From Falsiroseomonas sp. (GTDB lineage: Bacteria > Pseudomonadota > Alphaproteobacteria > Acetobacterales > Acetobacteraceae): a DNA stretch of 64,000 nt. Positions 19,058 to 27,380 of this stretch are shown one piece after another. The DNA lies in the NCBI RefSeq assembly GCF_030695085.1, contig NZ_JAUYTS010000056.1:1-64000 (forward strand), in the 5' to 3' direction. Both the position numbers and the translations under genes were made by a program. Every line of letters starts with the position of its first letter. Position 1 is the first letter of the stretch. The notes under the pieces are model-generated. The model had not been told where the DNA came from, did not search any database, and saw nothing but the letters and a program-made list of their open reading frames with translations.

Positions 19058-19167
19058 TACCAAACCCGCGCCTCCGGCGCCGGCGCTTTGCCTGGCTCGC
19101 CGCATAAGCGGCCTTGGCCAGCGCCGCTGGCCGGCAGGCTGCGTCTCATGGGACTTGATATGAACCG
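19058..19167. repeat. Hairpin-rich intergenic segment
   Basis: 110 bases between FkbM and the WecA-type gene with GCCGC-ATAA-GCGGC (19099-19112) and an 8-base-arm dyad GGCCAGCG/CGCTGGCC (19116-19132). It opens directly after the stop codon with ATACCAA, the same heptamer that forms the arms of the hairpin at 53575. It may be an interspersed palindromic repeat; copy number elsewhere is unknown. Confidence 0.35.
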
Positions 19168-20220
19168 ATGCAACTCCATGCCCTGACCGAGCATCTGGCC
19201 TTCGCCACCGCGCTTGCCCTGCTCTCGGCCGCCGTGGTGCGACTGATGATTGCCTTCCCCATCCTCGACCAGCCGAATGCCCGCAGCGCGCACAGCAACC
19301 CGACGCCGCGCGGTGGCGGGCTGGGCGTGGTGGTGGCCTTCGTCGCCGGGATGCTGGTGCTGTTCCTCACCGCGCGCTTCGCCCGCATCGCGGATACGCA
19401 GTTCCTCGGCGTGATCCTGGCGGCGGTGGCGATCGCGGCGGTGGCGCTGGCCGATGATGTGCGGGCCCTCTCGGCCCGGCTGCGGCTGGCGGCGCAATGC
19501 GGCGCGGCGCTGGTGGTCGTGGGCAGCGGGCTGGTCGTCTCCCGCCTCGCCCTGCCCTACATCGGCGTGACGGATCTCGGCGTGCTCGGCGTGGTGCTGA
19601 CGCTGATCTGGATCGTCGGCTGCACCAATGCGGTGAATTTCATGGATGGGCTGGACGGGCTGGTCGGCGGCACGCTGCTGCTGGCGGGGCTGGCGCTGGC
19701 GCTGGTGGCGGCCTTGCAGGGCGGCTGGTTCGTCTATGCCGCAGCCTTGTTCCTGGCGGCGGGTTTCGCGGGCTTCCTGCCCTTCAACCTGCATCCGGCG
19801 CGCATCTTCATGGGCGATGTCGGCAGCCAGTTCGCCGGCTTCATGTTTGCCACCCTGGCCGTCGTCGCATCACGCTTCGATGGCCAGCAGGTGTCCTTCC
19901 TGATCGTGCCGCTGCTGCTGTTCGGCCTGTTGTTCGATGCCGCCTTCACCCTGGCCCGGCGCGCGGTGATGCGCGAAAGGCTGACCGAGGGCCACCGCAC
20001 CCATCTGTACCAGCTGGCGCAGCGGAGTGGCATGCCGACCCGCGCCGTGGCGGCCACCCATTGGGGTTTTGTCGTCTTCCATGCCGGGCTGGCGCTGGCC
20101 TTCCTGGCCATGAACCCCGCTGCCAAGCCGCTGGAGGTGCTGCCGGCGCTGGCGGTGCAGCTTGCCTGGCTTGCCTATGTGCTGCGGCGGATGCGCCGCG
20201 CCGGCCTCGGCTGGCGCTGA
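19168..20220 (+). CDS. WecA-like undecaprenyl-phosphate phospho-sugar transferase (MraY/WecA family)
   Basis: 350 residues, polytopic. Motifs of the polyprenyl-phosphate N-acetylhexosamine-1-phosphate transferases: SNPTPRGGGLGVVVAF near the N-terminus, LADDVRALSARLRL, NFMDGLDGLVGG with the catalytic aspartates, ARIFMGDVGSQFAGF, and a cytoplasmic LTEGHRTHLYQLAQRSG loop. It moves a sugar-1-phosphate from a UDP-sugar to undecaprenyl phosphate, starting O-antigen or exopolysaccharide synthesis. With the PglF/WbpM-type dehydratase and FkbM gene nearby it forms a small dispersed glycan locus; no glycosyltransferases or flippase are present in this window. Confidence 0.9.
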   Translation: MQLHALTEHLAFATALALLSAAVVRLMIAFPILDQPNARSAHSNPTPRGGGLGVVVAFVAGMLVLFLTARFARIADTQFLGVILAAVAIAAVALADDVRALSARLRLAAQCGAALVVVGSGLVVSRLALPYIGVTDLGVLGVVLTLIWIVGCTNAVNFMDGLDGLVGGTLLLAGLALALVAALQGGWFVYAAALFLAAGFAGFLPFNLHPARIFMGDVGSQFAGFMFATLAVVASRFDGQQVSFLIVPLLLFGLLFDAAFTLARRAVMRERLTEGHRTHLYQLAQRSGMPTRAVAATHWGFVVFHAGLALAFLAMNPAAKPLEVLPALAVQLAWLAYVLRRMRRAGLGWR

Positions 20221-20221
20221 G

Positions 20222-20551
20222 TTACCCGCCGCAGCGGAACGGCACGAAACTGCTGGCGGTGCCGGCATTCATCGCGGCAATGGTCATCGCATCCGCCAGC
20301 GCCAATTCCTGCGGGGATCGCGGGCAGACCTCGATGCGGGCGCGACAGCCGGATTCCAGGAAAGCCGCGTGCCGGTCGAGGAATTCGGCACCCAGCCCCT
20401 CCCGCCCGAACATCGCCAGCGCCTGCGGCCACATGGCGGCGTAGCGGGCGCATTTCTCGGCGTTCCAGTCGCGGCTCGCCTGGCCCTGCGCCTGGGCGGC
20501 TGCGGGGGCGGGCGCGGCCAGCAGCAGCAGCAGCGCGAGTGCCGGCCTCAC
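20222..20551 (-). CDS. Small exported protein of unknown function
   Basis: 109 residues from GTG 20551, chosen because it overlaps the upstream lipoprotein stop (GTGA) and begins a clean signal peptide (VRPALALLLLLAAPAPAAAQ). The mature part is DWNAEKCARYAAMWPQAL, EFLDRHAAFLESGC, CPRSPQELALADAMTIAAMN and a final FRCGG, with four cysteines that could form two disulfides. I do not recognise a named family. It is the last gene of a minus-strand set with the YjbF-like lipoprotein and a TRAP permease. Confidence 0.7.
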   Translation of the reverse strand: MRPALALLLLLAAPAPAAAQAQGQASRDWNAEKCARYAAMWPQALAMFGREGLGAEFLDRHAAFLESGCRARIEVCPRSPQELALADAMTIAAMNAGTASSFVPFRCGG

Positions 20552-21189
20552 AACGCCTCCACCTCCAGCACCGCATCGCCCACCCATTGCCGGCTGCGCC
20601 GCACCGCACCGGTCGCGGCCTCCGCCTCGAAGCGGTTCTCGAAGGCGATGTCGGCGCCGGTGCAGGTTTCGGTCACCACCAGCCAGGCGCCTTCTGCCAC
20701 CGCCGCCAGGCGGCAGGACAGTGCCACACCGAAGCGCAGCCCGGCGGCCTCACCCTCCGCGCCGCGCAGATCGATGCTGCGCCGCGTGGTGGCACTGCGC
20801 CCCAGCAGCGCGGCAGGGTCGGCCAGCGGGTCCGGCTGGTCCAGCCTGGTGGCGGCCAGGCCCGGGCCGAGGCCGGCGGTGGCGGTGATGCGCGGCCCTT
20901 CCGTGGCCAGCGCCGCGCCGCCCTCCGCCCGCCACAGCCGGCGTTCCCCGCTGGCCTGCACCAGCGTGAACAGGAAGGGACGCCGCGCGCCCGTGACGCG
21001 CAGCGCCGGCCCGTTCACGACCGGTGCGGCGGCCTGCACGGCTGCCTGATCCCCGCGCAGCACGGCTGCCTGGTCCCCGCGCAGCACAGCTGCCTGGTCC
21101 CCGCGCAGCACGGCTGCGACCGGCGTATCCCCGCAGCCGGCCAGGCCAAGCAGGGCCAGCGCCGCCAACAGGGTGTGCCGCTGCCTCAT
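20548..21189 (-). CDS. YjbF/GfcB-like lipoprotein with octapeptide repeats
   Basis: 213 residues. Signal peptide with lipobox LAGC (cleaved before the cysteine of GCGDTP). Right after it come three perfect copies of AVLRGDQA encoded by 24-base repeats. The rest (ALRVTGARRPFLFTLVQ, GPRITATAGLGPGLAATRLDQPDPL, and a final RSRQWVGDAVLEV) resembles the YjbF/GfcB capsule-associated lipoprotein fold. YjbF normally sits in a yjbEFGH or gfcABCDE operon; none of those partners is here. Start ATG 21189 overlaps the TRAP permease stop (ATGA). Confidence 0.7.
   Translation of the reverse strand: MRQRHTLLAALALLGLAGCGDTPVAAVLRGDQAAVLRGDQAAVLRGDQAAVQAAAPVVNGPALRVTGARRPFLFTLVQASGERRLWRAEGGAALATEGPRITATAGLGPGLAATRLDQPDPLADPAALLGRSATTRRSIDLRGAEGEAAGLRFGVALSCRLAAVAEGAWLVVTETCTGADIAFENRFEAEAATGAVRRSRQWVGDAVLEVEAL
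21041..21112 (-). repeat. Three tandem 24-base repeats inside the YjbF-like gene
   Basis: Units at 21041-21064, 21065-21088 and 21089-21112 differ by at most two bases and encode AVLRGDQA on the minus strand; a partial fourth unit follows. The period is a multiple of three, so gain or loss of units keeps the frame and changes only the linker after the lipid anchor. Confidence 0.9.
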
Positions 21190-23198
21190 GCCGGGCGTGC
21201 GGATGGTCGCCATTGCAGGGACAGCAGCCCCACCGCCAGCGCCATGCCGACCAGATGCGGATAGGGCACCAGGCCGGGAAGCATCGCCTCCAGCAGCGCC
21301 GGGAACATCATCAGGATGCCGGCCACCGCCAGCGTCCAACGCTCCCAAGCCGCAAGGGCGTAGCGGAAGAAGCCCTGGCAGGCGATGGCCAGCGTGCCGA
21401 GCCCGATCACCGCCAGCATGAACTGCCAGGCCACATCGCCCCAGCCCATGTCGCCGCGGAATTGCAGCAGCAGCGCCACGCCCTGCGGGTCCGTCACGAA
21501 GACGAAGGGCATGACGAAGGCGGGCAGGGTGTATTTCCAGGCCTGGAAGGTGGTGCGGTAAGGCCCCGCGCCGGTGATCGCGGCGGCGGCGAAGGGCGAC
21601 AGCGCGGTGGGCGGCGAAACCTCGCTCAGCACCGCGTAGTAGAACACGAACATATGCGCCGCGTAGTCCGGCACGCCGAGCTTGATCAGCGCCGGCGCGG
21701 CGACCACCGCGCAGATGATGTAGCTGGCCGTCACCGGCACCGCGAGGCCGACCACCCAGACGATCAGCGCCGTATAGATCGCCGTGATCACCAGCGACCC
21801 GCCCGCCGCCTGGATCGCGATGTCGGAGAATTTCAGCCCCAGCCCGGTCAGCGTGATGACGCCGACGATGATGCCCGCGCTGGCGCAGGTGGCCGCGATG
21901 CCCACGGATTGCACCGCGCCCGCCGCCAGCGCCGCGATCAGCTTGCGCGGCCACAGCGCCTGTTCCGGCCGCACGAAGGACAGCAGCACCGCGACGCCCA
22001 TCGCGTAGAGCACCGACATGGTCGGCGAGTAGCCGATGACCATGAAGAAGATGATCGCGATCAGGGAGGAGAAGTGGAAACCGTATTTCCGCAGCATCAC
22101 CGGAATCGGTTCGACCTTCAGCGCATCATCCGGCACCGCATTGCCGCTGGCCGCCAGCCGGCGCTGGTCCAGCTCCACCATGAACAGCAGGGACGCGTAG
22201 TAGAGGATGGTCGGGATGATCGCCATCGTGATGACTTCGAGATAGCCGATGTTCAGATACTCGGCGATCAGGAAGGCCGCTGCCCCGAGCACAGGGGGCG
22301 AGATGATGGCGCCCAGCCCGCCCGCGGCGAGCAAGCCACCCGCATCATCCGGCCGGTAGCCAACCTTCTTCATCATCGGCCAGGCCACGGTGCCGAGCGT
22401 GACGGTGGTGGCAACCCCCGACCCGGAAGGCCCGCCCAGCAGGAACGATGACAGCACCACGGTGCGGCCCGCGCTGGCCGCCTTGCCGCCGGTGGCGGCG
22501 AAGGAGAAGTCGACGAAGAACTTGCCCGCGCCGCTGGCCTGGAGGATGGCGCCATACATGGTGAACAGGATGATCAGCGTGGCGGAGACATCGACCGCGG
22601 AGCCGAAAATCCCCTCCAGCCCGATCGCCAGATGCGGGATCATCCGCTCGGAATCATAGCCCTGGTGCTGCCAGGGCGCGGGCAGCCAGTTGCCGTAGAA
22701 ACCATAGAGCAGGAAGGCGATGGCGACGATCGGCATGACCGGCCCGGTGGCCCGTCGCGCCACTTCCAGCACCATCGCGACCAGCAGCCAGCCGACCACG
22801 ATATCCATCGGCTCGGGGAAGATGGCACGATCCTGCAGATCGTCGCCGCCGCTGATCATGTACCAGATCACATAGATCGCGCCCGCCGCCAGCGCCCAGT
22901 CCCACGGCATCAGCCGGTGCCGGAAGCGGCGCGAGACCGGGAACAGCGTGAAGCCGATGACCATGGCGAAGCCGACATGGACGAAGCGCAGCGTCGTCGT
23001 CGGCACGATGTCCCACGCCGCCCACAGGTGGAACAGGCTCATCGCCAGCGCGATGGAAACGGCGGCGAGGCCCAGGATCCCGGTGAAGCGATTCTGGGCG
23101 CCCTCCTCCTCCTCGATCAGGGTTTCGAGGCGCGAGGCGGTGGCCTCGTCGAGGCTGCCGGGCGCAATCTCCGGCGGCAGGGCGGAATGGGTGCTCAC
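21186..23198 (-). CDS. TRAP transporter permease, fused DctQM type (TAXI-associated)
   Basis: 670 residues, highly hydrophobic. The N-terminal part is the small DctQ-like unit (about 1-150); the rest is the large DctM unit with FLLGGPSGSGVATTVTLGTVAWPMMKK-like loop (seen in order), GGLGAIISPPVLGAAAF and SEVSPPTALSPFAAAAITGA. Fused 4TM/12TM permeases pair with TAXI binding proteins and use Na+ or H+ gradients, usually for organic acids such as glutamate, 2-oxoglutarate or C4 acids; the solute cannot be read. The binding-protein gene lies upstream on the same strand, with an intrinsic terminator between. Confidence 0.92.
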   Translation of the reverse strand: MSTHSALPPEIAPGSLDEATASRLETLIEEEEGAQNRFTGILGLAAVSIALAMSLFHLWAAWDIVPTTTLRFVHVGFAMVIGFTLFPVSRRFRHRLMPWDWALAAGAIYVIWYMISGGDDLQDRAIFPEPMDIVVGWLLVAMVLEVARRATGPVMPIVAIAFLLYGFYGNWLPAPWQHQGYDSERMIPHLAIGLEGIFGSAVDVSATLIILFTMYGAILQASGAGKFFVDFSFAATGGKAASAGRTVVLSSFLLGGPSGSGVATTVTLGTVAWPMMKKVGYRPDDAGGLLAAGGLGAIISPPVLGAAAFLIAEYLNIGYLEVITMAIIPTILYYASLLFMVELDQRRLAASGNAVPDDALKVEPIPVMLRKYGFHFSSLIAIIFFMVIGYSPTMSVLYAMGVAVLLSFVRPEQALWPRKLIAALAAGAVQSVGIAATCASAGIIVGVITLTGLGLKFSDIAIQAAGGSLVITAIYTALIVWVVGLAVPVTASYIICAVVAAPALIKLGVPDYAAHMFVFYYAVLSEVSPPTALSPFAAAAITGAGPYRTTFQAWKYTLPAFVMPFVFVTDPQGVALLLQFRGDMGWGDVAWQFMLAVIGLGTLAIACQGFFRYALAAWERWTLAVAGILMMFPALLEAMLPGLVPYPHLVGMALAVGLLSLQWRPSARPA

Positions 23199-23270
23199 GA
23201 TGTCAGCTCCGGCAGCCCGGCCACGGGGGCAGGCGCCTCAAGGTCAGACCCGTCGGGACGGGGCCATGGG

Positions 23271-23303
23271 AAAAACGGGGGCGGCGCGCCTGGCCGCCCC
23301 CGT
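23271..23303 (-). terminator. Intrinsic terminator between TAXI binding-protein and permease genes
   Basis: Read on the minus strand: an 11-bp perfect stem (ACGGGGGCGGC / GCCGCCCCCGT), 7-base loop, then TTTTT. It lies 27 bases after the binding-protein stop and 72 bases before the permease start. Partial read-through would give more binding protein than permease, as is usual for binding-protein-dependent carriers. Confidence 0.8.
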
Positions 23304-23329
23304 GCCGTGGATTGTGAAGCGCCGCGCCC

Positions 23330-24307
23330 TCAGGCCAGCGTCGCGCCCTGGCCCTTCCAGAAGGTCTCCGCCGCCGGATGCCACGGCACGCCGGCCGCGG
23401 CGGTCTTCTGCACGTCCAGCGTGAAGTCGCGCGCGGCGGAATGCACCTGCGCCCAATCCTGCCGGTTGCTCCACATCACCTCGAGGATCTTGCCGACCAG
23501 ATCCGCCGGCATGTCCTCCCGCACGCCGACGATGTTGGCGACCGACATCTGCTTGTTCGGCGCCGTCTGGCCCGGATAGGCGCCGGCCGGAATCTCCTCG
23601 GGGAAGTAGACCGGGCCGTATTTCTCGACGATCGCCGGGATGAATTCATGGTGGTCGATCAGCACGAGCTGCACGCCCGGGGAGGCGCCGAGATCGGTGA
23701 TCGCGCTGGTCGGAAAGCCGGAGACGAAGAAATACGCATCCAGCTTGCCATCCTTGATGGCGTTGGTGCTCTCGGCCGGGGACAGACGCTCCCGCCCACG
23801 GAAATCCTTCTCGCGGTCCAGCCCGGCGGCCTCGATCAGCCGCAGCGCCATCACTTCGGTGGCGGAGCCGGGCGCGCCGGTGGAAATGCGCCGCCCCTTC
23901 AGATCGGCCATCTTCGTGATGCCGGTGGAGCCGACGGTCACCACCTGCATGCGATTGGTGTAGAGCACCGCGATGGCGCGCACCGGCACCGGGCGGCCAC
24001 GGAAACGGTCATTGCCGCGCACCGCATCCACCGCGGCATCGACCTGGGTGATCACCATGCCGACGCGGTTGGCGCCCAGAAGCTGAAGGTTGGCGACAGA
24101 GCCACCGGTCACCTCCACCGTGGCGGACATGCCGGGAATGCTGCGGGACATGTAGTTCGCGAGCGCACCGCCGAGCGGATAATACACGCCGCCCGTGGTG
24201 CCCGTGGCGATGGCGATCTGCATGGCGGGTTGCGCGCGGGCCAGGCCAGGCAGCGCAAGTGCTGCGGCGCCGGCCGCAAATAGCCGGCGACCTAAATTAA
24301 TGTTCAT
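23330..24307 (-). CDS. TAXI-family TRAP transporter solute-binding protein
   Basis: 325 residues. Signal peptide MNINLGRRLFAAGAAALALPGLARA, then the TAXI signature IAIATGTTGGVYYPLGGALANYMSR, then VEVTGGSVANLQLLGANRVGMVITQVDAA and LKGRRISTGAPGSATEVMALRLIEAAG. This periplasmic receptor delivers its ligand to the fused permease downstream. A Shine-Dalgarno GGGAG precedes the ATG. The upstream region is shared with the divergent CBS/BON gene and holds a palindrome and an FNR-type box. Confidence 0.93.
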   Translation of the reverse strand: MNINLGRRLFAAGAAALALPGLARAQPAMQIAIATGTTGGVYYPLGGALANYMSRSIPGMSATVEVTGGSVANLQLLGANRVGMVITQVDAAVDAVRGNDRFRGRPVPVRAIAVLYTNRMQVVTVGSTGITKMADLKGRRISTGAPGSATEVMALRLIEAAGLDREKDFRGRERLSPAESTNAIKDGKLDAYFFVSGFPTSAITDLGASPGVQLVLIDHHEFIPAIVEKYGPVYFPEEIPAGAYPGQTAPNKQMSVANIVGVREDMPADLVGKILEVMWSNRQDWAQVHSAARDFTLDVQKTAAAGVPWHPAAETFWKGQGATLA

Positions 24308-24336
24308 CTTTCCAGGCTCCCTTAGTTTCTTCTGCG

Positions 24337-24347
24337 GTAATGATTAC
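24337..24347. promoter_or_regulatory. Palindrome upstream of the TAXI gene
   Basis: GTAAT-G-ATTAC, a perfect 11-base dyad 30 bases before the TAXI start in an unusually AT-rich patch. The position suits an operator for a repressor of the transporter; no regulator gene is adjacent, so identity is unknown. Confidence 0.35.
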
Positions 24348-24378
24348 AGGCCGCCCCCCCCTTGGGAAGAGTCCAGAT

Positions 24379-24392
24379 TTGACCTGGATCAA
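24379..24392. promoter_or_regulatory. FNR/FixK-type binding site
   Basis: TTGACCTGGATCAA matches the Crp/Fnr-family consensus TTGAY-N4-RTCAA. The centre (24385.5) is about 41 bases before a potential transcription start near 24427, and TAACCT at 24415-24420 is at -10 from that point, the geometry of a class II activated promoter for the CBS/BON gene. It could also affect the divergent TAXI gene. Confidence 0.65.
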
Positions 24393-24493
24393 GACAGCAA
24401 CCGCGGGGTGTGCCTAACCTGTGCACATCGGCCCACGAGAAGCCGTCCGTGAACGGCGCCGCCGGCGGCCGATGGAAGCACAGGAGCCACGCC

Positions 24494-25192
24494 ATGCCCC
24501 GCTTGTCCGCCCGCGATCTGATGACCACCGAGGTGGTGACGGTGCCGCCCGCCACGCCCGTCCTCTCCATCGCCCGCCTGCTGGCGGAACGCGGGATCTC
24601 GGCGGTGCCGGTGCTGGATGGCAGTGGCAAGCTGCTCGGCATCGTCACCGAAGCCGACCTGATCCGTCGTCTGGCCGGGGAGGCGGACCACCCGACCTCC
24701 TGGCTCGGCAGCCTGTTCGCCAATGCCGAACGGGATGCAGCGCGCTACGCACGCACCCATGGCGCCACCGCCGCCGATCTGATGAGCACCGAGCTTGCCA
24801 GCGTCGAGCCCAGCACGCCGGCCGCCGAGGTCGCGCACATGATGGAAGAGCGCAACATCCGCCGCGTGCTGGTGGTGCAGGAAGGCCGCCTGCTCGGCCT
24901 CGTCTCCCGCGCCGATCTGCTGCGCGCGCTGGTGGCGCCGAAGCAGGAGCCGCTGGAACTGTCCGATGACCGCATCCGCAGCGCGGTGCTGGCGGCCATC
25001 CGCAAGCAGCCCTGGGCGGATACCTTCTACACGCTGGTCGATGTGAAGGACGGCGTGGTGGAGCTGAACGGCTTCAGCCGCAGCCCGGAAGTGCAGCGCG
25101 CGCTCCGCGTGCTGGCGGAGAATGTGCCAGGGGTGAAGGGCGTGGAGGACCGCAGCACGCCGATGCCCGCCTATCTCTACGCGGCGGGGTAG
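24494..25192 (+). CDS. CBS-pair and BON domain protein
   Basis: 232 residues; ATG 24494 is preceded by AGGAG. First CBS motif: ARDLMTTEVVTVPPATPVLSIARLLAERGISAVPVLD with GIVTEADLIRR. Second: AADLMSTELASVEPSTPAAEVAHMM with GLVSRADLLRAL. A C-terminal BON-like segment (about 155-225) ends VKDGVVELNGFSRSPEVQRALRVLAENVPGVKGVED. CBS pairs bind adenosine ligands; such proteins are often induced by low oxygen or stress, fitting the FNR-type box upstream. Converges on the metallo-hydrolase gene with a 16-base 3' overlap. Confidence 0.85.
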   Translation: MPRLSARDLMTTEVVTVPPATPVLSIARLLAERGISAVPVLDGSGKLLGIVTEADLIRRLAGEADHPTSWLGSLFANAERDAARYARTHGATAADLMSTELASVEPSTPAAEVAHMMEERNIRRVLVVQEGRLLGLVSRADLLRALVAPKQEPLELSDDRIRSAVLAAIRKQPWADTFYTLVDVKDGVVELNGFSRSPEVQRALRVLAENVPGVKGVEDRSTPMPAYLYAAG

Positions 25193-26139
25193 ATCAGCGT
25201 CTGCCCGAAACCCGGCACGCGGAAGGCCTGCTGCGCCACGCCGTGCCGGGCCTTCGCGGCCTCCAGCAGTTCCGCCGGTTCGTCGATCGGCTCGTCGGTC
25301 AGGCGGAAGAATGTCCCAAAGTGCATCGCCAGGCTGGCCCGCGCGCCACAGGCGATGTGCGCCTGCACCGCCTCATCCGGGTCCATGTGCTGCGTCTGCA
25401 TGAACCAGCGCGGCGCATAGGCGCCGACCGGGATCAGTGCGAGGTCGATGCGCCCGAAGCGACGCCCGATTTCCGCCGGATGCGGGCACCAGCCGGTGTC
25501 ACCCATGAAATACACCGTCGCGCCATCCGGCGCCTGGATGACGAAGCCGCCCCACAGCGCGCGGTTGCGGTCGAAGGGCGTGCGGGCGGAAAAATGCTGT
25601 GCGGGCACGTAGGTGACACGCAGGCCCGCGACCGCCACGCGGTCCCACCAATCCATCTCGCGCGGCGCGCGCAGCCCGGCCTTCGCCAGCAGGCGGCCGG
25701 TGCCGAGCGAGGTCAGCGCGGGCGGCGCCCAGCGCGCCTGCACCTGCCGCAGCGTCGCCAGGTCGCAATGGTCGTAGTGGTTGTGGCTCACCAGCAGCAG
25801 GTCCGCGCCCGGCAGCGCCTCCAGCCTCTGCCCCGGCGCACGCACGCGCTTCGGCCCGGCGAAGGGCAAGGGGCTGGCGCGGGGCGACCAGACCGGGTCG
25901 ATCAGCACGGCCACGCCGCCGATCTGCACCAGCCAGCTCGCATGGCCGATGAAGGTGGCGCCGATCTGGCCCGCCATCAGGCGCGGTGGCGGCGGCTGCG
26001 GCGGGTCCTCCACCCACACCGGCCAGGGCGCCACCTGGCGCTCGCGAAACCAGCGCCACACATCGCGCGGGCCGTGATCCACATCGCTGTGCAGGTTGAC
26101 GTAGCGCCCCCTCACGCGGCGGGAGGCGAAATCGCTCAC
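25177..26139 (-). CDS. MBL-fold metallo-hydrolase (UlaG/NAPE-PLD-like)
   Basis: 320 residues from GTG 26139, overlapping the MFS stop (GTGA). Beta-lactamase-fold motif SHNHYDHCD gives His119, His121, Asp123 and His124; GDTGWCPHP carries a further metal ligand region and MQTQHMDPDEAVQAH another. The N-terminal GATFIGHASWLVQIGGVAVLIDPVWS strand is typical of the L-ascorbate-lactonase/NAPE-PLD-like group. No signal peptide. Substrate unknown. Confidence 0.82.
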   Translation of the reverse strand: MSDFASRRVRGRYVNLHSDVDHGPRDVWRWFRERQVAPWPVWVEDPPQPPPPRLMAGQIGATFIGHASWLVQIGGVAVLIDPVWSPRASPLPFAGPKRVRAPGQRLEALPGADLLLVSHNHYDHCDLATLRQVQARWAPPALTSLGTGRLLAKAGLRAPREMDWWDRVAVAGLRVTYVPAQHFSARTPFDRNRALWGGFVIQAPDGATVYFMGDTGWCPHPAEIGRRFGRIDLALIPVGAYAPRWFMQTQHMDPDEAVQAHIACGARASLAMHFGTFFRLTDEPIDEPAELLEAAKARHGVAQQAFRVPGFGQTLIYPAA

Positions 26140-27380
26140 CGGCGGTCCTTGACCGTGGTGAGGATCGCCGCGCCGATGCCGAGGAACACCAGCACCGTCG
26201 CCATGCCCAGGCGCTGGCTGCCGGTGGCGGTGGTGACGGCGGCGAGCGCCGCCGGGCCCATGAAGCCGGTGATGCGGCCGGACAGCGCGTAGAGGCCGAA
26301 ATGCGCCGAGACCTCATCCGGCGGGGCCAGCCGCGCCATGAAGCTGCGGCTGGCCGCCTGGGCCGGGCCGAAGAACAGGCCGAGCGACAGCGCCAGGATC
26401 CAGAACCACATCTCCGTCGTCGCCAGCAGCAGCCCGGCGCCGAGCACCACCAGCGCCATCAGCGCGCCCAGCACCATGCGGCGCGAGCCGACGCGGTCCT
26501 CGATCAGGGCAAAGCCCGCGGCGCCCAGCCCCGCCGTGACATTCATGGCGATGCCGAAGATCAGGATGCGGTCGATCCCCATGCCGAAGACACCCGCGGC
26601 ATAGATCGCGCCGAAGGCGAACAGCGTGTTCAGCCCATCCGTGTAGAACAGCCGCGCCAGCATGAAGCGGGCGAGGTCCGGGTTGCGCGGCAGGGTGCGG
26701 ATCAGCGCCGCGATCTCCCCGAGGCCGCGGGAGGCTGCCTCCGCCCAGCTCGGCCGTGGCCCAGCCGGGTCCGGCAGCGCCACCAGCACCGGCCAGCCGA
26801 ACACCAGCAGCCAGAGGGCGACCAGCAGTGCGGTGGCGCGCACATGCTCCGCCGCCCCCCGGTCCAGCCCGAACAGCGCCGGGTCCGGCTGGATCAGCAG
26901 CAGCAGCGCGATAGCGAGGCAGACCAGCCCGCCCGCATAGCCCAACCCCCAGCCGAAGCCGGAGACGCGGCCAAGCCGCCCAGGCGGCGCCACGCTGGGC
27001 AGCATCGAATTGTAGAAGACGGTGCCGATCTCGAAGCACACCGTGGCGATGCCGACGCAGACCAGCGCGTACAGCGCCCAATCCGGGCTGGGCTGGGCGA
27101 ACCAGATCATGCCGGTCGAAATTGCCGTCAGCACAGTGAAGATGCCGAGCATCAGCCGCCGCCGCCCGCCTGCATCCGCCACCGCACCCAGCACCGGCGA
27201 CAGCAGCGCCACGGCGAGACCGGCCGCCGATTGCATCCACCCCCATTGCGCCTGCCCCGTCACCTGGTCCGCGGCGATGCCGCTGGCGAAATAGGCGGCG
27301 ATGACGAAGGTGGAGACAACGGTGGGAAAGGTGCTGTTCGCCCAGTCATACAGGGCCCACGCCCATGCTTTCCGGCTCAT
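26136..27380 (-). CDS. UMF1-type MFS transporter
   Basis: 414 residues from ATG 27380, chosen for the ATGA overlap with the glycosylase gene and because WALYDWANSTFPTVVSTFVIAAYF, the UMF1/Atg22-like signature, starts immediately after. Twelve hydrophobic segments with the central gap after helix 6. Members are proposed small-metabolite or amino-acid effluxers; the substrate is not known. Part of a tightly overlapped minus-strand unit with the NAD-GDH, mismatch glycosylase and metallo-hydrolase genes. Confidence 0.85.
   Translation of the reverse strand: MSRKAWAWALYDWANSTFPTVVSTFVIAAYFASGIAADQVTGQAQWGWMQSAAGLAVALLSPVLGAVADAGGRRRLMLGIFTVLTAISTGMIWFAQPSPDWALYALVCVGIATVCFEIGTVFYNSMLPSVAPPGRLGRVSGFGWGLGYAGGLVCLAIALLLLIQPDPALFGLDRGAAEHVRATALLVALWLLVFGWPVLVALPDPAGPRPSWAEAASRGLGEIAALIRTLPRNPDLARFMLARLFYTDGLNTLFAFGAIYAAGVFGMGIDRILIFGIAMNVTAGLGAAGFALIEDRVGSRRMVLGALMALVVLGAGLLLATTEMWFWILALSLGLFFGPAQAASRSFMARLAPPDEVSAHFGLYALSGRITGFMGPAALAAVTTATGSQRLGMATVLVFLGIGAAILTTVKDRR

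Noticed and set aside
21041..21112. Direct repeats as a possible CRISPR array
   Set aside because: Units are contiguous without spacers, in frame and inside a lipoprotein gene; no cas genes are present.
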